Origin: Salvelinus alpinus
Taxonomy: Eukaryota > Chordata > Actinopteri > Salmoniformes > Salmonidae
NCBI RefSeq assembly: GCF_045679555.1
Contig: NC_092091.1
Coordinates: 94,874,076 to 94,938,075 of the forward strand
DNA: 64,000 bases
Direction of reading: 5' to 3'
Below, piece after piece: positions 50,915 through 61,845 of this stretch (positions are counted from its first letter, which is position 1; each line of letters starts with the position of its first letter). Made by a program: the position numbers and the translations under genes. The notes under the pieces were generated by a model that worked only from the letters and a program-made list of their open reading frames with translations, did no database searches and was not told where the DNA came from.

Positions 50915-53900
50915 GTCTCTGTCTCTGTCTCTGTCTCTGTCTCTGTCTCTCTCCTCTCTCTCTGTCTCTCTCTCTCTCTCTTCTCCCTCTCTCTCTCTCT
51001 CTGTCTCCCTCCCTCTAGCGAGTTTTCACCCTCACAGACAGAGCTTGGTTGGGGTCCTGTCTCCTGTACAAATGGCAGAAGACACTGGGGAATTACATCG
51101 CTGTCGCAGGGTGAGTTGTTGCTTTGTTGGTTTGCTATTGTTTTGTAAAGTTGCAAGTCTTGAACACACATGTTATTATGGTGCGATGTAAGCTCTGGTC
51201 CAGGGAGTTTAGTGTGGTATTATATAACAGGTAGCTCTGGTCCAGGGAGTTTAGTGTGGTATTATATAACAGGTAGCTCTGGTCCAGGGTGAATACAGAC
51301 TGGTATTATATTAATAGATATAACAGGTAGCTCTGGTCCAGGTGAATACAGACTGGTATTATATTAATAGATATAACAGGTAGCTCTGGTCCAGGTGAAT
51401 ACAGACTGGTATTATATTAATAGATATAACAGGTAGCTCTGGTCCAGGTGAATACAGACTGGTATTATATTAATATATATAACAGGTAGCTCTGGTCCAG
51501 GGTGAATACAGACTGGTATTATATTAATATATATAACAGGTAGCTCTGGTCCAGGGTGAATACAGACTGGTATTATATTAATAGATATAACAGGTAGCTC
51601 TGGTCCAGGTGAATACAGACTGGTATTATATTAATATATATAACAGGTAGCTCTGGTCCAGGGTGAATACAGACTGGTATTATATTAATATATATAACAG
51701 GTAGCTCTGGTCCAGGTGAATACAGACTGGTATTATATTAATATATATAACAGGTAGCTCTGGTCCAGGGTGAATACAGACTGGTATTATATTAATATAT
51801 ATAACAGGTAGCTCTGGTCCAGGGTGAATACAGACTGGTATTATATTAATAGATATAACAGGTAGCTCTGGTCCAGGGTGAATACAGACTGGTATTATAT
51901 TTATATATATATAACAGGTAGCTCTGGTCCAGGTGAATACAGACTGGTATTATATTAATAGATATAACAGGTAGCTCTGGTCCAGGGTGAATACAGACTG
52001 GTATTATATTAATATATATAACAGGTAGCTCTGGTCCAGGTGAATACAGACTGGTATTATATTAATAGATATAACAGGTAGCTCTGGTCCAGGGAGTTTA
52101 GTGTGGCTTGCTTCCAGTTGATTTGTCATTCACAGAATACACGTGGTGTACACAGTAAAAATGACACAGTTCCTTGCAGGTAAGTGTAATGAAACAGGCA
52201 GGCAGGTAGTTGTGAGCTCAGCCTTCTGGCCCATAGCTCTGTGTGCCATCCACTAAGCCAAGGTGGGTATCCAGTCTTATAAAGACAGGGGTTGCTACAT
52301 AAACACCCTGGACCAGAGCTACCTGTTATATATAATACCAGTCTGTATTCACCTGGACCAGAGCTACCTGTTATATATAATACCAGCCTGTATTCACCTG
52401 GACCAGAGCTACCTGTTATATTTACATTTACATTTAAGTCATTTAGCAGACGCTCTTACCAGCCTATATTCACCTGGACCAGAGCTACCTGTTATATATA
52501 ATACCAGCCTATATTCACCTGGACCAGAGCTACCTGTTATATATAATACCAGCCTGTATTCACCTGGACCAGAGCTACCTGTTATATATAATACCAGCCT
52601 ATATTCACCTGGACCAGAGCTACCTGTTATATATAATACCAGCCTATATTCACCTGGACCAGAGCTACCTGTTATATATAATACCAGCCTGTATTCACCT
52701 GGACCAGAGCTACCTGTTATATATAATACCAGCCTGTATTCACCTGGACCAGAGCTACCTGTTATATATAATACCAGCCGGTATTCACCTGGACCAGAGC
52801 TACCTGTTATATCTATTAATATAATACCGGTCTGTATTCACCTGGACCAGAGCTACCTGTTATATATAATACCAGCCTGTATTCACCTGGACCAGAGCTA
52901 CCTGTTATATATATATTAATATAATACCAGTCTGTATTCACCCTGGACCAGAGCTACCTGTTATATCTATTAATATAATACCAGTCTGTATTCACCCTGG
53001 ACCAGAGCTACCTGTTATATCTATTAATATAATACCAGTCTGTATTCACCCTGGACCAGAGCTACCTGTTATATATATTAATATAATACCAGTCTGTATT
53101 CACCCTGGACCAGAGCTACCTGTTATATCTATTAATATAATACCAGTCTGTATTCACCTGGACCAGAGCTACCTGTTATATATATTAATATAATACCAGT
53201 CTGTATTCACCTGGACCAGAGCTACCTGTTATATCTATTAATATAATACCAGTCTGTATTCACCTGGACCAGAGCTACCTGTTATATATATTAATATAAT
53301 ACCAGTCTGTATTCACCCTGGACCAGAGCTACCTGTTATATCTATTAATATAATACCAGTCTGTATTCACCTGGACCAGAGCTACCTGTTATATCTATTA
53401 ATATAATACCAGTCTGTATTCACCTGGACCAGAGCTACCTGTTATATCTATTAATATAATACCAGTCTGTATTCACCTGGACCAGAGCTACCTGTTATAT
53501 ATATTAATATAATACCAGTCTGTATTCACCTGGACCAGAGCTACCTGTTATATCTATTAATATAATACCAGTCTGTATTCACCTGGACCAGAGCTAAGTG
53601 TAATGATCACCTGTTATATATTAATATATGTTCAGTTCTATTCTATTCTGCTCTATTCTGTTCTGTTCTATTCTTCTCTATTGTATTCTGCTGTATTCTG
53701 TTCTGTTCTATTCTTCTCTGTTCTATTCTGCTCTATACTGTTCTATTCTATTCTATTCTATTCTGTTCTATTCTATTCTGCTCTATACTGTTCTATTCTG
53801 CTCTGTTCTATTCTGTTCTATTCTGCTCTGTTCTATTCTATTCTGTTCTATTCTGCTCTGTTCTATTCTTCTCTATTCTGCTCTATTCTGTTCTATTCTT

Positions 53901-56900
53901 CTCTATTCTATTATGTTCTATTCTGTTTTATTCTATTCTGCTCTATTCTGTTCTATTCTTCTCTATTCTATTATGTTCTATTCTATTCTGTTCTATTCTT
54001 CTCTGTTCTATTCTTCTCTATTCTGCTCTATTCTGTTCTATTCTTCTCTATTCTATTCTGCTCTATTCTGTTCTATTCTATTCTGCTCTATTCTGTTCTA
54101 TTCTTCTCTATTCTATTATGTTCTATTCTGTTTTATTCTGTTCTGTTCTATTCTGCTCTGTTCTATTCTTCTTTATTCTATTCTGTTATATTCTGTTATA
54201 TTCTGTTCTGTTCTATTCTGTACTGTTCTGTTCTATTCTTTACTGTTCTGTACTGTACTACTCTAATTCTATTCTATTTTACTGTGTTCTGTTGTTTTCT
54301 ATAGATCTGACAGCTCAGTGAAGATATTTGACAGACATGGACAGAGGAAGAATGAACTAAATCTACCCGGGTGAGTTCAACATACAGAAACACACCTGTT
54401 CTGCTGAGCCAATACTAACACATCTGACCTGCTGAGACCGATACTAACACACCTGACCTGCTGAGACCGATACTAACACATCTGACCTGCTGAGACCGAT
54501 ACTAACACACCTGACCTGCTGAGACGATACTAACACATCTGACCTGCTGAGACCGATACTAACACATCTGACCCGCTGAGACGATACTAACACATCTGAC
54601 CTGCTGAGACCGATACTAACACATCTGACCTGCTGAGACGATACTAACACATCTGACCTGCTGAGACCGATACTAACACACCTGACCTGCTGAGACCGAT
54701 ACTAACACATCTGACCTGCTGAGACCGATACTAACACACCTGACCTGCTGAGACCGATACTAACACATCTGACCTGCTGAGACGATACTAACACATCTGA
54801 CCTGCTGAGACCGATACTAACACACCTGACCTGCTGAGACCGATACTAACACATCTGACCTGCTGAGACCGATACTAACACATCTGACCTGCTGAGACCG
54901 ATACTAACACATCTGACCTGCTGAGACCGATACTAACACATCTGACCTGCTGAGACCGATACTAACACATCTGACCTGCTGAGACCGATACTAACACATC
55001 TGACCTGCTGAGACCGATACTAACACATCTGACCTGCTGAGACCGATACTAACACATCTGACCTGCTGAGACCGATACTAACACATCTGACCTGCTGAGA
55101 CCGATACTAACACATCTGACCTGCTGAGACCGATACTAACACATCTGACCTGCTGAGACCGATACTAACACATCTGACCTGCTGAGACCGATACTAACAC
55201 ACCTGACCTGCTGAGACCGATACTAACACACCTGACCTGCTGAGACCGATACTAACACACCTGACCTGCTGAGACCGATACTAACACACCTGACCTGCTG
55301 AGCTCAATACTAACACATCTGACCTGCTGAGACCGATACTAACACACCTGACCTGCTGAGACCGATACTAACACATCTGACCTGCTGAGACCGATACTAA
55401 CACACCTGACCTGCTGAGACCGATACTAATACATCTGACCTGCTGATACCGATACTAACACATCTGACCTGCTGAGACCGATACTAACACATCTGACCTG
55501 CTGAGACCGATACTAACACATCTGACCTGCTGAGACCGATACTAACACACCTGACCTGCTGAGACCGATACTAACACACCTGACCTGCTGAGACCGATAC
55601 TAACACATCTGACCTGCTGAGACCGATACTAACACACCTGACCTGCTGAGACCGATACTAACACATCTGACCTGCTGAGACCGATACTAACACATCTGAC
55701 CTGCTGAGACCGATACTAACACATCTGACCTGCTGAGACCGATACTAACACATCTGACCTGCTGAGACCGATACTAACACATCTGACCTGCTGAGACCGA
55801 TACTAACACATCTGACCTGCTGAGACCGATACTAACACATCTGACCTGCTGAGACCGATACTAACACATCTGACCTGCTGAGACCGATACTAACACATCT
55901 GACCTGCTGAGACCGATACTAACACATCTGACCTGCTGAGACCGATACTAACACATCTGACCTGCTGAGACCGATACTAACACATCTGACCTGCTGAGAC
56001 CGATACTAACACATCTGACCTGCTGAGACCGATACTAACACATCTGACCTGCTGAGACGATACTAACACATCTGACCTGCTGAGACCGATACTAACACAT
56101 CTGACCTGCTGAGACCGATACTAACACATCTGACCTGCTGAGACCGATACTAACACATCTGACCTGCTGAGACCGATACTAACACATCTGACCTGCTGAG
56201 ACCGATACTAACACACCTGACCTGCTGAGACCGATACTAACACATCTGACCTGCTGAGACCGATACTAACACACCTGACCTGCTGAAACCGATACTAACA
56301 CATCTGACCTGCTGAGACCGATACTAACACATCTGACCTGCTGAGACCGATACTAACACACCTGACCTGCTGAGACCGATACTAACACATCTGACCTGCT
56401 GAGACCGATACTAACACATCTGACCTGCTGAGACCGATACTAACACATCTGACCTGCTGAGACCGATACTAACACATCTGACCTGCTGAGACCGATACTA
56501 ACACATCTGACCTGCTGAGACCGATACTAACACATCTGACCTGCTGAGACCGATACTAACACATCTGACCTGCTGAGACCGATACTAACACATCTGACCT
56601 GCTGAGACCGATACTAACACATCTGACCTGCTGAGACCGATACTAACACATCTGACCTGCTGAGACCGATACTAACACATCTGACCTGCTGAGACCGATA
56701 CTAACACATCTGACCTGCTGAGACCGATACTAACACATCTGACCTGCTGAGACCGATACTAACACATCTGACCTGCTGAGACCGATACTAACACATCTGA
56801 CCTGCTGAGACCGATACTAACACATCTGACCTGCTGAGACCGATACTAACACATCTGACCTGCTGAGACCGATACTAACACATCTGACCTGCTGAGACCG

Positions 56901-59900
56901 ATACTAACACATCTGACCTGCTGAGACCGATACTAACACATCTGACCTGCTGAGACCGATACTAACACATCTGACCTGCTGAGACCGATACTAACACATC
57001 TGACCTGCTGAGACGATACTAACACATCTGACCTGCTGAGACCGATACTAACACATCTGACCTGCTGAGACCGATACTAACACATCTGACCTGCTGAGAC
57101 CGATACTAACACATCTGACCTGCTGAGACCGATACTAACACATCTGACCTGCTGAGACCGATACTAACACATCTGACCTGCTGAGACCGATACTAACACA
57201 CCTGACCTGCTGAGACGATACTAACACATCTGACCTGCTGAGCTCAATACTAACACATCTGACCTGCTGAGCTCGATACTAACACATCTGTCCTGCTGAG
57301 ACCGATACTAACACATCTGACCTGCTGAGACGATACTAACACATCTGACCTGCTGAGACCGATACTAACACATCTGACCTGCTGAGACCGATACTAACAC
57401 ATCTGACCTGCTGAGACCGATACTAACACATCTGACCTGCTGAGACCGATACTAACACATCTGACCTGCTGAGACCGATACTAACACATCTGACCTGCTG
57501 AGACCGATACTAACACACCTGACCTGCTGAGCTCAATACTAACACATCTGACCTGCTGAGCTCGATACTAACACATCTGACCTGCTGAGACCGATACTAA
57601 CACATCTGACCTGCTGTGACCGATACTAACACATCTGACCTGCTGAGCTCAATACTAACACATCTGACCTGCTGAGCTCGATACTAACACATCTGACCTG
57701 CTGAGACCGATACTAACACATCTGACCTGCTGTGACCGATACTAACACATCTGACCTGCTGAGACCGATACTAACACATCTGACCTGCTGAGCTCAATAC
57801 TAACACATCTGACCTGCTGAGCTCAATACTAACACATCTGTCCTGCTGAGACCGATACTAACACATCTGACCTGCTGAGACCGATACTAACACATCTGAC
57901 CTGCTGAGACCGATACTAACACATCTGACCTGCTGAGACCGATACTAACACATCTGACCTGCTGAGACCGATACTAACACACCTGACCTGCTGAGCTCAA
58001 TACTAACACATCTGACCTGCTGAGCTCGATACTAACACATCTGACCTGCTGAGACCGATACTAACACATCTGACCTGCTGTGACCGATACTAACACATCT
58101 GACCTGCTGAGACCGATACTAACACATCTGACCTGCTGAGCTCAATACTAACACATCTGACCTGCTGAGCTCAATACTAACACATCTGTCCTGCTGAGAC
58201 CGATACTAACACATCTGACCTGCTGAGACCGATACTAACACATCTGACCTGCTGAGACCGATACTAACACACCTGACCTGCTGAGACCGATACTAACACA
58301 CCTGACCTGCTGAGCTCGATACTAACACATCTGACCTGCTGAGACCGATACTAACACGTCTGACCTGCTGAGACCGATACTAACACGTCTGACCTGCTGA
58401 GACCGATACTAACACATCTGACCTGCTGAGACCGATACTAACACATCTGACCTGCTGAGACGATACTAACACACCTGACCTGCTGAGACCGATACTAACA
58501 CGTCTGACCTGCTGAGACCGATACTAACACGTCTGACCTGCTGAGACCGATACTAACACGTCTGACCTGCTGAGCTCAATACTAACACATCTGACCTGCT
58601 GAGCTCAATACTAACACATCTGACCTGCTGAGCTCAATACTAACACATCTGACCTGCTGAGACCGATACTAACACATCTGACCTGCTGAGACCGATACTA
58701 ACACATCTGACCTGCTGAGCTCAATACTAACACATCTGACCTGCTGAGACCGATACTAACACATCTGACCTGCTGAGACTGATACTAACACATCTGACCT
58801 GCTGAGCCTGATACTAACACATCTGACCTGCTGAGACCGATACTAACACATCTGACCTGCTGAGACGATACTAACACATCTGACCTGCTGAGACCGATAC
58901 TAACACACCTGACCTGCTGAGACGATACTAACACACCTGACCTGCTGAGACGATACTAACACATCTGACCTGCTGATACGATACTAACACATCTGACCTG
59001 CTGAGACGATACTAACACATCTGACCTGCTGATACCAATACTAACACATCTGACCTGCTGAGACCGATACTAACACATCTGACCTGCTGAGACCGATACT
59101 AACACATCTGACCTGCTGAGACGATACTAACACATCTGACCTGCTGATACCAATACTAACACATCTGACCTGCTGAGACCGATACTAACACATCTGACCT
59201 GCTGAGACCGATACTAACACATCTGACCTGCTGAGACCGATACTAACACATCTGACCTGCTGAGACCGATACTAACACATCTGACCTGCTGAGACCGATA
59301 CTAACACATCTGACCTGCTGATACCGATACTAACACATCTGACCTGCTGAGACCGATACTAACACATCTGACCTGCTGAGACCGATACTAACACATCTGA
59401 CCTGCTGAGACCGATACTAACACATCTGACCTGCTGAGACCGATACTAACACATCTGACCTGCTGAGACCGATACTAACACATCTGACCTGCTGAGACGA
59501 TACTAACACATCTGACCTGCTGAGACCGATACTAACACATCTGACCTGCTGAGACCGATACTAACACATCTGACCTGCTGAGACGATACTAACACATCTG
59601 ACCTGCTGAGACCGATACTAACACATCTGACCTGCTGAGACCGATACTAACACATCTGACCTGCTGAGACCGATACTAACACAAATGACCTGCTGAGACC
59701 GATACTAACACATCTGACCTGCTGAGACCGATACTAACACATCTGACCTGCTGAGACGATACTAACACATCTGACCTGCTGAGACGATACTAACACATCT
59801 GACCTGCTGAGACCGATACTAACACATCTGACCTGCTGAGACCGATACTAACACATCTGACCTGCTGAGACGATACTAACACATCTGACCTGCTGAGACC

Positions 59901-61584
59901 GATACTAACACATCTGACCTGCTGATACCGATACTAACACATCTGACCTGCTGAGACCGATACTAACACATCTGACCTGCTGATACCGATACTAACACAT
60001 CTGACCTGCTGAGACCGATACTAACACATCTGACCTGCTGAGACCGATACTAACACATCTGACCTGCTGAGACCGATACTAACACACCTGACCTGCTGAG
60101 ACGATACTAACACATCTGACCTGCTGAGACAATACTAACACATCTGACCTGCTGAGACCGATACTAACACATCTGACCTGCTGAGACCGATACTAACACA
60201 TCTGACCTGCTGAGACGATACTAACACATCTGACCTGCTGAGACCGATACTAACACATCTGACCTGCTGAGACGATACTAACACATCTGACCTGCTGAGA
60301 CCGATACTAACACATCTGACCTGCTGAGACCGATACTAACACATCTGACCTGCTGAGACCGATACTAACACACCTGACCTGCTGAGACCGATACTAACAC
60401 ACCTGACCTGCTGAGACCGATACTAACACATCTGACCTGCTGAGACCGATACTAACACATCTGACCTGCTGAGACCGATACTAACACACCTGACCTGCTG
60501 AGACCGATACTAACACATCTGACCTGCTGAGACCGATACTAACACATCTGACCTGCTGAGACGATACTAACACATCTGACCTGCTGAGACCGATACTAAC
60601 ACATCTGACCTGCTGAGACCGATACTAACACATCTGACCTGCTGAGACCGATACTAACACATCTGACCTGCTGAGACCGATACTAACACATCTGACCTGC
60701 TGAGACCGATACTAACACATCTGACCCGCTGAGACCGATACTAACACACCTGTCCTGCTGAGACGATACTAACACATCTGACCTGCTGAGACCGATACTA
60801 ACACATCTGACCTGCTGAGACCGATATTAACACATCTGACCTGCTGAGACCGATACTAACACATCTGACCTGCTGAGACCGATACTAACACATCTGACCT
60901 GCTGAGACGATACTAACACATCTGACCTGCTGAGACCGATACTAACACATCTGACCTGCTGAGACGATACTAACACATCTGACCTGCTGAGACCGATACT
61001 AACACATCTGACCTGCTGAGACGATACTAACACATCTGACCTGCTGAGACCGATACTAAAACACAACATGTTTTATTATTAGTGTCAAAAATGACATATT
61101 CCCTCCCTCCCTCCCCTCCCTCCCTCCCTCCCTCCCTCCCTCCCTCCCTCCCTCCCTCCCTCCCTCCCTCCCTCCCTCCCTCCCTCCCTCCCTCCGTCTC
61201 TGTCTCTGTCTCTCTCTCCCTCCCACCCTCCCTCCGTCTCCCTCCATCCCTCCCCCGCTCTCTCCCTCCCAGGCGTTGTGTAGGGATGGACTGGGATAAG
61301 GACGGAGACATCTTGGCAGTGATCTCTGACAAGTCCAGCTCCGTTTACCTCTGGGATGCTAACGTCAACAAGACCTCGCAGATCGACAGCGGCATGAGGT
61401 GGGCTGGTGGACTCACACACATCAAGCTTTATTTACGCAGCTCATTTCACACATGGAATGAGAATAAAAGCTGAAATATTTACAACAAACATCAGGATAA
61501 AAACTAAAGAATAAAAATACAAACTGAAGGACTAAAAGCAGGAAAATCAGAGTTAAAAAATGTGTATTTTAAGATCATACACCG

Positions 61585-61676
<92 letters not shown>

Positions 61677-61845
61677 TGCAGGCCATAACATTCCCCAGTA
61701 TTCCTTCCCGTCTGTGTTGGTTTCCATAGAGACCAGATGTCATTCGTCCTGTGGTCGAAGACTGGGCCCCTATTGGCTGTCGGGACCAACAAAGGAAACC
61801 TGCTGATCTACAACCAACAGACGTCACGCAAGATCCCTGTCCTGG
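44842..61845 (+). CDS. wdr19: WD repeat protein 19 / IFT144, N-terminal exons (3' part outside window)
   Basis: Seen: five exons (44842-44847, 51019-51110, 54305-54370, 61273-61398, 61730-61845) splice in frame from ATGAAG. The product opens [12 protein letters not shown] and continues through [66 protein letters not shown] and [18 protein letters not shown]. These are the first WD40 blades, with the hydrophobic strands followed by D/W turns. Known: WDR19 is a core subunit of the intraflagellar transport complex A, needed for retrograde transport and entry of membrane proteins into cilia; the full protein is about 1340 residues, so only about the first tenth is here. The two-codon first exon is kept because it supplies the start codon in phase and sits under a promoter with an X-box. 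The intron after 61845 runs off the window. Confidence 0.94.
44848..45175. other. Start of wdr19 intron 1
   Basis: Non-repetitive intron sequence. 45085-45175 may already belong to the dispersed foldback repeat that follows. No coding feature. Confidence 0.5.
45176..45660. mobile_element. Foldback element whose loop became a minisatellite
   Basis: Left arm about 45176-45245 (GGGTTTCATGAACTC, CACGTTTTGGTTTTG, CTACACAGCTG) is the inverse of the right arm about 45600-45660 (AGCTGTGTAGAACAAGG, CAAAAACCAAAACGTG, CCAGGACCGACCG). The centre is the 19-bp array. Confidence 0.75.
45246..45590 (+). repeat. 19-bp minisatellite AACCAGCTCATTATCAAGC (about 18 copies)
   Basis: Period 19 bp with occasional CAAGT variants and two shortened CTCATATCAAGA units. 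It forms the loop of the surrounding foldback element. Confidence 0.95.
45643..47757 (+). repeat. 50/51-bp minisatellite from the foldback arm (about 42 copies)
   Basis: Unit CCCCAGGACCGACCGTTGGA, then AACCCCTGCTGTAGAATGCA, then CCCAGGGTGGT. Variants with one C less (50 bp), CTGCGG, GCAGCC for GCACCC, and two shortened GACCGTTGCTGTAGAATG units (46166 and 46778). A TTAAAGGGGCAATCTGTAGT insert at about 46640 also follows the array end at 47758, pointing to block duplication. Confidence 0.95.
47758..47965. mobile_element. Common salmonid dispersed repeat fragment
   Basis: TTAAAGGGGCAATCTGTAGT, then CATTTTTGGATTTATAAATT, then CCTCATGAGCTCAGTTCAAC. I recognise it as a dispersed repeat of salmonid DNA, family not resolved. 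Confidence 0.5.
47966..50580 (+). repeat. 29-bp minisatellite expanded from a retroelement end (about 90 copies)
   Basis: Unit CCCCTGAACAAGGCAGTTAA plus CCCACTGTT. Common variants GGCGG, GGTAG, CACGG and CACCGTT. The array runs straight into CATAGGCCGTCATTGAAAAT, the next part of the same retroelement family. Confidence 0.96.
50581..50646 (+). mobile_element. Retroelement 3' tail following the 29-bp array
   Basis: GGCCGTCATTGAAAATACAA, then TTTGTTCTTAACCGTCTTGC, then CTAGTTAAATAAAGG. 50647-50800 is plain intron. Confidence 0.8.
50817..51000. repeat. CTGT / CT microsatellite
   Basis: CTGT tetramers at about 50836-50897, then CT and CTCTGT runs up to the acceptor of wdr19 exon 2. Confidence 0.96.
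51019..51110 (+). CDS. wdr19: wdr19 exon 2
   Basis: Acceptor CCCTCTAG at 51011-51018, donor GCAGG|GTGAGT. It encodes [19 protein letters not shown], then [12 protein letters not shown] with Gly split. The acceptor pyrimidine tract is a CT/CTGT microsatellite. Confidence 0.92.
51190..52098 (+). repeat. About 53-bp minisatellite, forward orientation (about 17 copies)
   Basis: Unit ACAGGTAGCTCTGGTCCAGG, then TGAATACAGACTGGTATTAT, then ATTAATATATATA. It forms an inverted pair with 52305-53600. Confidence 0.95.
52170..52185 (+). promoter_or_regulatory. Recursive-splice-like motif TTCCTTGCAG|GTAAGT
   Basis: A pyrimidine-leaning acceptor abuts a perfect GTAAGT donor in the spacer between the two inverted arrays. 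Such juxtaposed sites are the form of recursive splice sites, but these are normally found in much longer introns, so it may be chance. Confidence 0.3.
52305..53600 (-). repeat. Same minisatellite in reverse orientation (about 26 copies)
   Basis: Unit CACCTGGACCAGAGCTACCT, then GTTATATATAATACCAG, then CCTGTATT: the reverse complement of the array at 51190-52098. Units are about 45 bp to 52790, then 52-54 bp with ATCTATTAAT. Confidence 0.95.
52422..52462 (+). mobile_element. Short dispersed-repeat fragment inside the reverse array
   Basis: TTTACATTTACATTTAAGTC then ATTTAGCAGACGCTCTTA, the start of a widespread teleost dispersed repeat, is spliced into one unit. Confidence 0.7.
53625..54290 (+). 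repeat. TTCTA/TTCTG pentamer array
   Basis: Degenerate 5-bp repeat (TTCTA, TTCTG, CTCTA, TTCTT), pyrimidine-rich on the sense strand, ending just before the acceptor of wdr19 exon 3. Confidence 0.96.
54305..54370 (+). CDS. wdr19: wdr19 exon 3
   Basis: Acceptor TTTTCTATAG at 54295-54304 ends a 660-bp pentamer array; donor CCCGG|GTGAGT. It encodes [16 protein letters not shown] and ELNLP plus a split Gly, the end of the first WD blade. Confidence 0.92.
54409..61060 (+). repeat. 6.6-kb 29-bp minisatellite with TACTAAC in nearly every unit (about 230 copies)
   Basis: Unit GAGACCGATACTAACACATC plus TGACCTGCT (29 bp; 28 bp when GAGACGAT). Variants: GAGCTCAATACTAAC, GATACC, ACACACCTG. In each unit TACTAAC is followed 18 nt later by an AG. 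It occupies almost the whole of wdr19 intron 3. Confidence 0.97.
61098..61262. repeat. CCCT microsatellite at wdr19 exon 4 acceptor
   Basis: CCCT tetramers to about 61195, then CT-rich sequence to the CCCAG acceptor at 61272. Confidence 0.95.
61273..61398 (+). CDS. wdr19: wdr19 exon 4
   Basis: Acceptor CCCTCCCAG at 61264-61272 lies in a CCCT-rich tract; donor ATGAG|GTGGGC. It encodes (G)[36 protein letters not shown] and IDSGM with a split Arg: the second WD blade. Confidence 0.93.
61586..61669. repeat. AC microsatellite in wdr19 intron 4
   Basis: Pure AC run in a 331-bp intron (61399-61729) that otherwise looks ordinary. Confidence 0.97.
61730..61845 (+). CDS. wdr19: wdr19 exon 5
   Basis: Acceptor TTTCCATAG at 61721-61729, donor GTCCTGG|GTAACA. 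It encodes (R)[34 protein letters not shown] and IPVL with a split Gly. The last 15 exonic nt and the donor are repeated in every unit of the 33-bp array that follows. Confidence 0.93.

Noticed and set aside
52263..52919. 218-codon frame with repeating [15 protein letters not shown]
   Set aside because: Translation of the inverted minisatellite in wdr19 intron 2.
54409..61060. Possible CRISPR array (regular short direct repeats)
   Set aside because: There are no unique spacers, the units are contiguous, and the DNA is a vertebrate intron. The same holds for the other arrays.
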